Shown piece after piece: positions 10,323 to 20,406 of a stretch of 64,000 nt of DNA. The DNA is taken from NCBI RefSeq assembly GCF_902686445.1, contig NC_062232.1, forward strand, positions 16,908,897 to 16,972,896, in the 5' to 3' direction. The translations under genes and the position numbers were made by a program. The notes beneath the pieces are model-generated. The model was not told where the DNA came from and did no database searches. It saw only the letters and a list, made by a program, of their open reading frames with translations. The stretch's first letter is position 1, and each line of letters begins with the position of its first letter. The DNA comes from Sciurus carolinensis (taxonomy: Eukaryota; Chordata; Mammalia; Rodentia; Sciuridae).

Positions 10323-11653
10323 CAATATACCTACTGGACTATTTTTTTTAACTTCTAGGACTTTGGGCCACCCTTCTGTGGGACTCTCTATGTCCCTCTA
10401 GGGTGATCATTTTGACTATTTTCCTTTAATACAGTCTCCAGCCATATAGCCATTATAGCATTCACATGTCTTTCTTAGAAAACAGCTAGTTTTTCCACAT
10501 ATGGGTAAAGTGCAGTTTATTCCCAGGCCAGCCCTCTTCCTAGAATTTCTGACCAGGAAAGCTCTAACCCCAAGTTCTTGTCTTCATTTTTATGAGTAAG
10601 ACACTAGTTCCTGTGGTTTTCAAATACCAGGGAACATGAAGACAAGCTTTTTGAAACTCTTAGTCATTTGCTTGATGTGGGGATATGTCCCTCCCTAAGT
10701 TGCTAGAGAAAAAACCTACCACACTCTCTTTCTTTTAGTTCTCTATGGGTATCATAATTTTTTTTTTGCAAGAGGTAGAAGTGCTACTCACTCCAAAGTC
10801 AGCCAGCTTCCTTTTGTACATGCTGGCAGGATCAGCTTCAGCTTCAATTTTTCTAAATACCTGAGACAAAAACCGTGTGTATGTTAGACAGAAACCAGAC
10901 CTGTGTCACTCTGACTCTAGGGAACTTGAATGAAACTTTTTAAAATTTTGAACATGAAACTTTTAAAATTTTGAACATGAGTCAGGAATTCCATCCCTTA
11001 TCCTTATGAAGCAGTTTTCTCATCCCCTCCAGATTCTTTGTAATTATGGGGATTCTGTCTCATATCCACTTAAGTATAGAACTTCAGAATAGAAGACCAC
11101 TTAGCTCTAGTCTAGAACTCTTGGGGACATTCAAGAAACTTTCTGAAGTTCATTGTCATTTGTTTGAATTCAAAGATTAAGAGTCTTTGTTTCTCTCTCA
11201 TGCAGGCAGGGAAAATGCCCAGTGCCCTGGCTTTCTTAAGTTCTACATTTCTTTGACAAAGTATGCTATTTTCCAGCCAAGGTGGAAATGCAGTTCCCTG
11301 TGAAGGTAAACCCATAGTTTTGTTCTGGCAGGGACAGTGCTAAGTGCAAACTTCTCTTGCTAAGTGAATCAGACAGAATTCCTCAGATCCCTCTACACTG
11401 GGGGACTTGTAAAGCCCCGGATCTTAAATTCACCCAAAATTTCCAGCCCCCCTTTTCATCAGGAACTTCTTTAGATGTTGCAAGTGTTCAATTAGACTTC
11501 AGAACTTTAAAATAAAGAGTTGCTTCAGACACTTCCTGCAGCTCAATATTTGTTGCAGTGGAAAGAGAAATTCCTGGTGCTTCCACTCTCCTATTGTCTT
11601 TGAATTCCGACATGTTTTCTTGAAATTACCTGATTTTTATATTGTTTTTTAGA
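10323..11653. repeat. Diverged local repeat family, middle part
   Basis: No gene. About 10400-10700 parallels 2350-2650 and 13700-13960: tattcccaggccagccctctt, a gaccaggaaagctct block, then gtggttttcaaataccaggg. Shorter echoes are seen at 11100-11160 and 11490-11560. Identity looks moderate, so these are old copies. Confidence 0.55.
10931..10977. repeat. Short tandem duplication (23-24 bp)
   Basis: tgaaactttttaaaattttg plus four bases is followed at once by the same unit with one T fewer (10931-10954, 10955-10977). A simple slippage-type duplication. Confidence 0.8.
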
Positions 11654-11777
11654 ATTTTTTTAGTTGTTGATGGACCTTTATTTTATTAATTTATTTATAT
11701 GTGGTGCTGAGAATTGAACCCAGTGCCTCACACATGCTAGGCAAGCACTCTACCTCTGAGCCACAACCCCAGCCCTC
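11654..11777 (-). mobile_element. ID SINE with extended tail
   Basis: On the minus strand, gggctggggttgtggctcag opens a tRNA-derived ID body. The tail contains aataaaataaaggtccatca and ends in an A-run. Flanks carry an imperfect tattgtttt/tattggtttt repeat that may be the target duplication. Confidence 0.85.
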
Positions 11778-12758
11778 TATTGGTTTTGACATGATATTTT
11801 TCTGTTCAATGGATATTCCTCAAGTTTTTGTGTTCTCAGCTCTCATATGAGTGTCATAGCTCCAAAATAAGACAGAATGTTCTCCTGTTTCACAGATGAA
11901 GCAGCTATTTCAGAAGTTATTTGTCTAAATTTGTGCAACATGATGTCTTTGTTGAGATACATTTTTCTACTGTTATCTCACAATTGTTGGAGTGAAAAGG
12001 ACCCTTTTCTGAAAGATCCAAAGAGCACTTGCTTTCAGAACAGGAGTTTACCAACTTTGTTGAGCTTTCTTGACAGGCAGAAAAAAAATCCTTATTCTAC
12101 TTAGTAATGAAAAATTCTTTTTTTCGCATTTGTAGGAATTCTCTAGATGATTCCTTTGCTGTCTGGTCAACTTGGTAATATTTTGAGGTACCCTCTAAGC
12201 AGTCAGGAGTCCATTCTACCACGACAATTAAACCCCTGACCTCCTGAATACTAGGAAATTTCTGCTTACTCTAAGCTAGTGCCTGATTGAGTTCTTAATC
12301 TGGCAAATACTGTGCAAATGTAATGGACATAGTTGACTTCTTTTTGTCTTTCCTTTCTTTATCTCCTCTACACTTGGTGTAGTCCATAGAGGAGAAGTAG
12401 AGGTACATAAGGGCACAACCTTGCTAGGTTGGTACATCTATCATGAAGTTTTGAGGTTGTGAAAGGAGGAGATCACAAGCTGATACTCTAATAGGCAGAG
12501 TTTTGAGTTTCTGAAGGAAGTTTCTGAATTCTGACTCCTTCCTCATCCATTGTCTTTAATATGACCAATCACTAGAGTCCCCTTCAGCCCTACATTGATG
12601 GGACTCGTACTACTTTTATGGCCATCCACATCTCCAAGCACTTCTCCTTGGCATTTCTTTTAAGAGAATCTGAGCACACTTTAGGTTCCCATGTCAACCA
12701 TGGAAAACACAGACCTTCATCTGCATGTGGTGAAGTGCTGATTACTTTTAAGCTAGTC

Positions 12759-12920
12759 TATTCCCAAGTTAGATTTCTTATTGTACCTTCTAGCAGGGGA
12801 GGTCCATCTCCAGATCCTTCATATTCCTTGGGAATCAGACACTAAATCCTGTGATTCACAAACACCTGGGGATATGAAACAGTCTTTCTGAAACTCTCTG
12901 TTATTTCCTTGAGGCAAAGT
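12759..12920 (+). repeat. Recent copy A of a 162-bp local repeat segment
   Basis: Begins tattcccaagttagatttct and ends ttccttgaggcaaagt. Copy B at 13791-13952 has the same length and only about five to seven differences by eye, which points to recent local duplication or conversion. Confidence 0.85.
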
Positions 12921-13790
12921 TCATTGTTTCCTCTACTCATGTTTTTACCATCCTACATTCTTTAACATTTTTTAAATTGACAAATATTTGTTTATGAGGT
13001 ACAATGTGAGTTTTGAACTATGCATACATCATAGAAAGAGTTAGTCAGGATTGAAATCCCTTTTAAGTTATTCTCAGGCTACCTTTTCCCTGCAGGGTCC
13101 AAATAGCAAGCCTCGGAATCAAAGATCTTGCTTCTGTAAATCATTGTTCTTGCTTCTGTAATCATTGTTCCATCAAGGATATACTCTTATGAAACCTTAT
13201 TTGGGGGTGCTTTTAACCCCAGCCTCTTGATTTTAGTGATGGGAGTCAGATACTTATTTTGTATACCGCAACCTTCTAGGCTTCAGTTAAGTTTTTTAAA
13301 GATTCTTGTCAGTGATACGTGACGAGGAAACCATGCCTATTTCTGTTACAATAATGGCCACAGAACTCTATAAAAACTTGTCCTTCATCTTCTTCATAAC
13401 ACTTATATCTTTTTAGTGGGTGATTGGTTAATGTCAGCAAAATCCGTTTGGTTACATTTTTATGCAAGTTGGCCTAATAATTCACTTTAGAGCATAGGAG
13501 TATTTGGTATTTACAGTGTTGGCCTTTGGAGACTTTGCCACTGTCTTCCTTGAGAGGGCAGGTGTCTAACATCCTGTCTGCGGAAGGCTTACAGGAATGT
13601 GCCTTTACTTTGGCCACTAACAATCCTAGCTCTGATTTCAGAAGACATTCCTCTGTTGTGTTCTCTGTCTTTCTAAGGGCTCCTCTTGGTTGTTTTCATG
13701 TTGATACAAGCTCAGTCCACTTACATTGTAGCATTCACATGGAATATTGGAAAACACAATTCTTATTCTACCTGTGATGAAAGTGCAATT

Positions 13791-13952
13791 TATTCCCAAG
13801 TTAGATTTCTTATTGTACCTTCCAGCAGGGGAGGTCCATCTCCAGATCCTTGATTTTCCTTGGGAATCAGACACTAAATCCTGTGATTCACAAACACCTG
13901 GGGATATGAAACAAGCTTTCTGAAACTCTCTGTTATTTCCTTGAGGCAAAGT
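13791..13952 (+). repeat. Recent copy B of a 162-bp local repeat segment
   Basis: Partner of 12759-12920. Period between the two is 1032 bp. Confidence 0.85.
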
Positions 13953-15285
13953 AATCTTTGTCCCTCCATTTTCAGGGTGGAAAAAAATCCCACTATAATA
14001 TCTTTCCCAGAGTTAACATGTCCACATGGAGAATACAATCCATTTTCCTACAGGTAATGGAAGTATAGTTAGCTCTCCAGGAAAACCCGTTTTCACTTGT
14101 GGAAGGGGAAACTCCAGCCTCAGATTTTATTCTTATATGAGTCAGACACTAGTTTCTGTGTCCTTTCAAGTCAGAATTATGAGTGAAACTTTTAAAAGTT
14201 TTATCTTCTTTCAACTAACCCATTCTGCATCTCATAATCCATTGTGGGTTTCCAGTTGAACAAGTAAAAATTCTACCTTTCTTCACAGATTTTTCTTCTT
14301 TTAAGAAAAACAGGCTTAAGGTAGAAGTGATATCCCAGACTTTATCTGGGACAGCAGGCTTTAACCTCTATCCAAGTTGTATTGGTGACTTGATGTCAAC
14401 CATGTTCCAGTTCTACAGAGAAACATATCACAGGTGATAAATGGCTTAAGCTTCCTCCACAATAGAAGAATAGACTTATGAGTGTCCAAGGAGGAGGAAT
14501 GACCTGGTTTTATCCAGATGCAGTTAGTTGCCTCTACATTTTTGTCCTGTTGACTTGGACATATCCATATATGATACTTAGAGCAAAATTTGAGGGAAGG
14601 TCTTTTGGGCTTGGCAGAAGTCTTTGTATTCTTTCTAGAACGCACAGGCATGGGAGTAATTACTCCCAGGCTGTTTCCTACCCTTTTATAAATGATTGAC
14701 CTGGGTCAGTTTCTCTTTCTCTCTATGGTTTTTGGGATTATAAGTATTTTTATTTGTCTCTCTACCCTGAGAATAGAGCTACAGAATAGAAGACATCTCA
14801 GTCTTCAAATTCTGGCACACTCTAACAGATTTCATTACCATAGTCTTTGGTGACATGGATTCATCTGATCCTTCATATTTGGCCTTGAGGCTCCTACTGA
14901 GTTGCATAGGTATTTTGAGTTAGACATGAATAAAGAATATAGTTAACCATAAATCTAAGAAAAATCTTTTGTATTTACTGCACACCCATCTATGCCATCA
15001 GGAAATTGAAATAAACTGTCCATTATCCTTGACCACAGGAAAATATGCTCTGTGCTGATCAAAGTTAGTCAGTTATACACAGATGTGGAAGGTCTGTTCC
15101 TCCAGTGAGCAGAAATGAAGGGAAATTAAGGATAAGATTAGGCAAAATTTCAGTGATACTATAGAGATTTTCTCCTTGACTAGCAGATAAGGGCATCCTG
15201 CCAGTTGTTCTAGAGGGAAAGGAGTAGATATATCTGGTTGTGTGATGGCCATCCGTATGTTCCAAGGAAGGCCTCATGCACCTTG

Positions 15286-16850
15286 GGAATGAAATTAGGC
15301 CCTTATCTCACATTGTATGAAAAAAATCCATGCAAAATGGGTCAAATACTTAAATGTACAACCTGAAACTACAAAACTACTAGAGAAAAAAAAATAGGGG
15401 GAAAGCTCCATGAAATTGACCTTGGCAAAAATTTTTTTTGGATATGAACCTGAAAGTGTAGGTAACAAAAGCAAAATCAGGCAAATGGGATTACATGAAA
15501 CTTAAAAGCTTCTGTACTGACAAGGGAAAAATATATGGAGTGAAAAGATAACCTACAGAATGGGGGAAATATTTACAAACTAACATCTGATAAGGTGTTA
15601 ATGTCTTAAATATGTAATGAGTTCAAACAACTCAATAGGAAGAAAAAACAAAACAATTAAAAACAGACAAAAGATCTGAATAGAAATTTCTCAAAAGAAG
15701 ACAAATAAATAGACAATAGATATAGGAAAAAGACACTCAAAATCACTTATTATCAGAGAAATGCAAATTCAAACCATTATAAAATATCACAGGGGGAGAG
15801 AGGAGGGGAGGAAAAGGAGGGGGAATGAGGATTGAAATAAAATTCCTTGCATGTATTATTTTGTTAGAATGGTTGTTATGAAAAAGACAAAAGATAGCAA
15901 GCGTTGGCTAGGTTGTGGAGAAAAGGAAATCCTTTCACACTGTGTTGGTAGAAATGTAAGTTAAAAACCATCATGGTAAATTATCAAGAACATTGATAAT
16001 AATAAATGCTAGTGAGGATGTCAGGAAAAAGGTACACTTATATATTGATGGTAGGACTGCAAATTAGTACAACCACTCTGGAAAGTAGTGTTGAGATTCC
16101 TCAGAAAATTAGGAATGGAACTACCATATGATCTAGCTATCCCACTCCTTGGTATTTATTCAAAAGAACTAAAATCAGCATACTATAGCAACATAGTCAC
16201 TTCAATGTTGCCACCATAATGGCACAATTCACAATAGCCAAATTATGGAATCAACCCAGATGCCCATCAATAGATGAATAGATCAAGAAAATGTGGCACA
16301 TATACACAATGTGGTTTTAGTTAGTCAGAAAGAAGAATGAAATAATTGCATTGCCAGTAAATGGATGAAAATGGAGAAAATCATTCTAAGTGAAATAAGC
16401 CAGACTCAGAAAAATCAAGAGTTGAATGTTTTCTCTTTATGTGGAAGCTACAGCAAAATAAGGGAAAGGAGCCAGTGGGAGAGGGGATGGGATATCATAA
16501 AGATACAAGGAAGATCAGTGGAGTAGAAGGAGAACAAGAAGGAGGGAGGATATAAGGGAAAGGGGAAGAAGTATAGGATGAGTCTAACAAAATCATTTTA
16601 AATACATATATAAATGTACCAAAGGGAATTTCTCCTTTATGTATATGTAGAAAATACCAATCAAAAATAAATAAATTAGTGAAAGGAAGATCAATAGAGT
16701 AGAGGAAGGAGAATAGGGGGAGAGAGGATAGGAGGAAAAGGAGGGGGAATGGGGATTGAAATAAAATTCCTTGCATGTATTATTTTGTCAAAATGAACCC
16801 AAGTACTATGTGTAATTATAATGCTCTAATAAAAATGGTTAAAAAAGCCA
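15286..16850 (+). mobile_element. Old L1 3' portion (ORF2 end plus 3' UTR)
   Basis: A decayed L1 in plus orientation. The ORF2 C-terminal coding region is recognisable: tcccactccttggtatttat at 16140, a patch encoding the worn NQPRCPS-like block at 16250, and atggatgaaaatggagaaaa at 16362. A purine-rich 3' UTR follows, with a second 3' UTR-like segment (16680-16850). Many stops and indels, no coding capacity. A 74-nt stretch at 15791-15864 is out of place and matches the 3' UTR at 16715-16788. Confidence 0.75.
15791..15864 (+). repeat. Misplaced 74-nt copy of the L1 3' UTR inside ORF2
   Basis: From agggggagagagga to tattattttgt this matches 16715-16788 at the same length with about three mismatches. 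It sits between ORF2-derived flanks (aaaatatcac on the left, tagaatggttgttatgaaaa on the right). This looks like a templated insertion or ectopic conversion within one L1. Confidence 0.8.
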
Positions 16851-16859
16851 TTATGGAAA

Positions 16860-17304
16860 ACAGAAGGGAGGGCCGTTGAAAAATTAAAATAGAACTATCA
16901 TGTGATACAAGCAGTCTCACTATTTGGTGGTGTATAATCAAAGGAACTGAAGTCAGTATGTCAAGGAGATATCTGTACTCTCATGTTCATTGCAGCAGTA
17001 TTTTTACAATAGCCAAGATCTGGAATCAACCTAAGTGTCTCTCTGTGGGTGAATGGATGGCAAAAATGTGCAATGCTAGTTAGCCATCAAAGAAGGAAAT
17101 TCTGTCATTTTTCACTCATGGTTGAACCTGGAGGAAATTGTTAAGTAAAATAAGTCGGGCACAGAAAGACTAATACTATAGGACTTCACTTATATGTGGA
17201 ATCTTACAATGTTGAACTCGTGAAAGTAGAAAGTCAGTGTTCAAAAACCTCCACAAAATAAAAGCACATGACCAGATGGCTTTGCTGGTGCATTCCGCCA
17301 ACAT
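16860..17304 (+). mobile_element. Old L1 fragment
   Basis: Another ORF2/3' UTR remnant: atagccaagatctggaatca at 17010, a worn gtgaatggatgg block at 17048, and cttcacttatatgtggaatc at 17185. From about 17250 it continues as an ORF2 stretch (ccagatggctttgctggtgc), which belongs to a different part of L1 and probably to the element continuing at 17641. Confidence 0.65.
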
Positions 17305-17416
17305 TTATTTAAGATGGAGTCTCACTACGTTACCCAGGCTAGACTCAAACTTGGGATCCTCTTGCCTCAACCTCCCCAGTAGCTGAAATTACAGGCAAGC
17401 ACCTGTGCATCCAGCT
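17305..17416 (-). mobile_element. B1/7SL-like SINE fragment
   Basis: The plus strand shows the reverse complement of a 7SL-type monomer: gatggagtctcactacgtta, gggatcctcttgcctcaacc, then agtagctgaaattacaggca. It lies inside old L1 ORF2. No ID half is seen. Confidence 0.75.
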
Positions 17417-17419
17417 TTA

Positions 17420-17640
17420 TGAAACATTTTTAATCGATCCTTTTTAGTTATATATAACATTAGGGTACATTTTGACATAATCACAAAAGCATGGAATATA
17501 ATTTCCTTTAATTCAGTCCAGAGCCCTACCCCTGGCCCCTCACCCTTCCCCTCTAGTGTTTTAAAATTAGTGTCTTGTGGATATATTTGATGTTGGGATT
17601 CACTGTGCTATGTTCATATATGTACATAAGAAAGTTCTTT
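17420..17640 (-). mobile_element. Old L1 3' end
   Basis: Matches a 3'-end motif seen several times here in the same orientation (32765, 33110, 59600, 63580): tttagttatatataacatta, then cattttgacataatcacaaa and catggaatataatt. The sense strand is minus. Confidence 0.65.
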
Positions 17641-17683
17641 ATCAAACATGTAAAGAATTAACACCAATTCTTCTCAAACTCTT

Positions 17684-17700
17684 AAAAAATTGAAGAAGGA
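17684..17700. repeat. Target duplication of the processed insert (left)
   Basis: aaaaaattgaagaagga, repeated exactly at 17857-17873. Confidence 0.85.
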
Positions 17701-17856
17701 CTGTTTCCTGTTCACCATGTGAGCTGCTTCCCTACCCCATATTCTTTCACCATGATGTTTGGCGTCACCTTGAGCCCCAAGGAATAGAGCCTGCTGTCTA
17801 TGGACTGAGACCTCTGAAATAGTGAGCCCCCAAATAAATCTTTCCTCCTCTTTAAA
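17701..17856 (+). mobile_element. Processed insert ending in a MaLR-like 3' LTR end
   Basis: A 156-bp insert bracketed by a perfect 17-bp duplication, ending in AATAAA (ccaaataaatctttcctcct) about 15 bases before an A-run. It is therefore a retroposed poly(A) transcript made with L1 machinery. The wording (caccatgatgtttggcgtca, ctgagacctctgaaatagtg) recalls the R-region end of a MaLR-type LTR. That family call is from memory and needs a repeat search. Confidence 0.65.
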
Positions 17857-18029
17857 AAAAAATTGAAGAAGGAAGAGCACTTCTAAATTCTTTCTCTGGG
17901 GCCAGCATCACCCTGATAACAAATGCATACAAAGAAACTACAAGAAAAGAAAATTATAGGCCAATGTCCCTGATGAACATGAAAATACTAACAAGCTAAA
18001 TTAAATAGCACATTAGAAAATGATCATAT

Positions 18030-18211
18030 TGCTGGATGTAGTGGCATACATCTGTAATCCCAGCAGCTTGGAAGGGAGGCAGAGGATTTCGAGTTCAAAG
18101 CCAGCCTCAGCAACTTAGCGAGGCCCTAAGCAACTCAACAAAACCCTGTCTCTAAATAAAGTATATTTAAAAAAAGGTTTAGGATGTAGCTGGGTGGTTA
18201 AGGCCCCTGGG
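18030..18211 (+). mobile_element. B1-dID dimeric SINE
   Basis: A 7SL/B1-like half (gctggatgtagtggcataca to aaaccctgtctctaaat) is followed by a worn ID half (gtttaggatgtagctgggtg). The 3' tail has become the GAAA/GGAA microsatellite. Confidence 0.85.
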
Positions 18212-18349
18212 TAGAAAGAAAGAAAGAAAGAAAGAATGAAGGAAGGAAGGAAGGAAGGAAGGAAGGAAGGAAGGAAGGAAGGAAAGAAGGAAGGAAGGAA
18301 GGAAGGAAGGAAGGAAGGAAGGAAGGAAGGAAGGAAGGAAAGAAGGATG
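18212..18349 (+). repeat. (GAAA)n/(GGAA)n microsatellite
   Basis: About five GAAA units, then a long run of GGAA units with a few interruptions. It grew from the A-rich tail of the SINE just before it. Such tracts are length-variable. Confidence 0.95.
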
Positions 18350-18480
18350 GCCAACTGGAAGTGATTCCTGGGATGCAAGGATGATTTAAAATTTTGTTTA
18401 GATATGTAAATTATTAATTTGACCCACCTCATTAACAGAATGAAGTATAAAAATACACAATCATCTCAGCAGATGATGGG

Positions 18481-18872
18481 GAAAGAACAGGGATCTGTTT
18501 TTTTCCTGTCTAGGAAGAGCATGATAGTATTGATTGTGAATATGAGGTGATAATTTCTAATGTATTCTTGGAGTGGCCAGTATGTCTAGGAGTGGGAGAT
18601 GTTCTAGGATGGTACAAGTTAAATAAAGAAGGAATTGATGAATCATATAAGGATGATCTGGGCACAATGGAGGATTGTGAAAAGGTCAATAGTTGCAAGG
18701 AGTAGTCTCATTAACATTCCACAGATGGACACATTTATGGATCCTTTCTAAGGTCTTTCCCTCTTAACTATGACTGATGTTCCCTCTACCCCATGACTTT
18801 CATACTCCTCTATTGTTCATCCTGTTGTTCTGACTCTTCCCTTTATGATTTTCTCAAGTTTTTGGTGTTCAT
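18481..18872. other. Unrecognised DNA
   Basis: No gene, RNA or repeat recognised. No open frame of note apart from short chance frames. Confidence 0.5.
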
Positions 18873-18883
18873 TAAGGATCCAT

Positions 18884-19103
18884 CTTTTTTGCGGGGGGCA
18901 GGGGGCAGGTAACCAGGGATTGAACTCAGGGACACTCAACCACTGAGCCACATCCCCAGCCCTATTTTGTATCTTATTTAGAGACAGGGTCTCACTGAGT
19001 TGCTCAGCACCTCACTTTTGCTGAGACTGGCTTTGAACTCATGACCCTCCTGCCTCAGCCTCCTGAGCCACTGGGATTACAGGCATGCACCACCACACCT
19101 GGC
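18884..19103 (-). mobile_element. B1-dID dimeric SINE with target duplication
   Basis: Minus-strand order is B1-like half (19103 down to about 18980), ID half (gggctggggatgtggctcag), then a tail. The 11-bp duplication taaggatccat lies at 18873-18883 and 19104-19114. Confidence 0.92.
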
Positions 19104-19114
19104 TAAGGATCCAT

Positions 19115-20171
19115 TTTTAAATTCCTCCTCTTAGATTCCTCCTTTGCCAATTCTTACCAGTGTGAAGATGATGTCTCCATTTATATTTTCTCTTTTGACC
19201 TTTTCTATTTCTTTCAGTTTTCTATTCTAACCTTTCTAGTTATTCATTTATAAATGTAAAATTCTGTGTGGGAACACCAGGGCTAGTATTGGGCTGCTGT
19301 CTTGCCAACCTGCCTCCTTAGATGGTTCTCTTTATTCATATGAAGAGGGATTGCTCACCACCGTGGCTCGCCCTTAGGTGGAGGAACAAATGTAAGAAGT
19401 CAAGGTCTTTAGTCTTCATAGGGTCCTGGTCATTTGCTCAGGTAAATCTTCCAATTCTATAAGAAAAGGGGAGTGTGAATGTTGATCAATGACTAGCCTT
19501 TTCTTCCTCAGGTAGCTTTACTATTGATCACATAAGGGTTCAATGTTCTAACCAAATTTTGAGTGGATTAGAGACTTATTAGTGCTGCCCTCTCTCCCGT
19601 AGCTAATATCATATCCTCAAGACATACAAGTCTGCAGGTTCAATGCATTGAGATAATGACTTTCATGTGGTTGCCTTTGTCCTTTCTGTTATTCTGTACT
19701 AAAATATATCTTTAAATTTCTCAGTTATTTTTATAGATATTTAAACTTAATGATACTTGGTGTTATTATGTAAGTTCAGTTCGATCTGTTTGGATGTGGT
19801 GTCCATTGTAGAGTGCCAAAGAGGATAGGGCTCTGGTGAGGATGGCACCAGGGATATACCTTGCTGTGTTTGTTTACAGTGTTTCCTGATGATGGGAGGA
19901 CTGACAAGGAGGAGGACCCAAGAGGAGATTTTGTAGTATTGGAATATTAAGAAAAACATTATAAAACTGTTCTTATCTGAGGGTCTGTCTCCTCAGTACT
20001 GTACATACCTTTGCCCAACTCCCATGATATGGTAGATGCCACACATATTCTGCAGCCAGATTCAAGGGGAGCATGATGATTGGGGAGGAAAATTCTGGCA
20101 CCAGAAATATGACTAAATACCCATTTCACAATACATACATTCTCCAGTAGAATCTTATTTTATAATTTGAG
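19115..20171. other. Unrecognised DNA
   Basis: No gene, RNA or named repeat seen. Short open frames (for example 19747-19959 minus, 70 codons) have no recognisable features. Confidence 0.5.
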
Positions 20172-20184
20172 CTCAGGGCAGAAA

Positions 20185-20393
20185 CTTTTTTTTTTTGGTA
20201 CCAGGGGTTGAACCCAGGAGCACTTGACCACTGAGCCACAGCCACATCCCCAGTCCTTTTTTATATTTCATTTAGACACAGGGTCTCACTGAGTTACTTA
20301 GTGAAAAGTTGCTGAGTCTGACTTTGAACTTGTGATCCTCCTGCCTCAGCCTCCCAAGCTTCTGGGATTACAGTCGTGCACCACCATGCCCAA
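20185..20393 (-). mobile_element. B1-dID dimeric SINE with target duplication
   Basis: Same dimer as at 18884, minus strand, with a duplicated cacagccacatcc patch inside the ID half. The perfect 13-bp duplication ctcagggcagaaa lies at 20172-20184 and 20394-20406. Confidence 0.92.
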
Positions 20394-20406
20394 CTCAGGG
20401 CAGAAA

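Larger units (their letters stand above)
11778..15285. repeat. Diverged local repeat family, right part, plus unrecognised DNA
   Basis: No gene. 12540-13960 matches 1610-2650 in order. Inside it, 12759-12920 and 13791-13952 are two equal 162-bp stretches that differ at only a few positions, far closer than other pairs. Another echo is at 14040-14200. A stretch at 14755-14800 (atagagctacagaatagaag) echoes 11080-11100. 14850-15285 is unrecognised. Confidence 0.6.
17641..18480 (+). mobile_element. Old L1 ORF2 remnant, interrupted by two inserts
   Basis: ORF2 coding remnants run on either side of a processed insert (17701-17856) and a SINE (about 18030-18211): cttctcaaactcttaaaaaa on the left, tataggccaatgtccctgat at 17956, and cctgggatgcaaggatgatt at 18367. 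Stops are frequent. It has no coding capacity. Confidence 0.75.

Noticed and set aside
18115..18432. Minus-strand frame rich in LPSF repeats
   Set aside because: It is the translation of the GGAA microsatellite.
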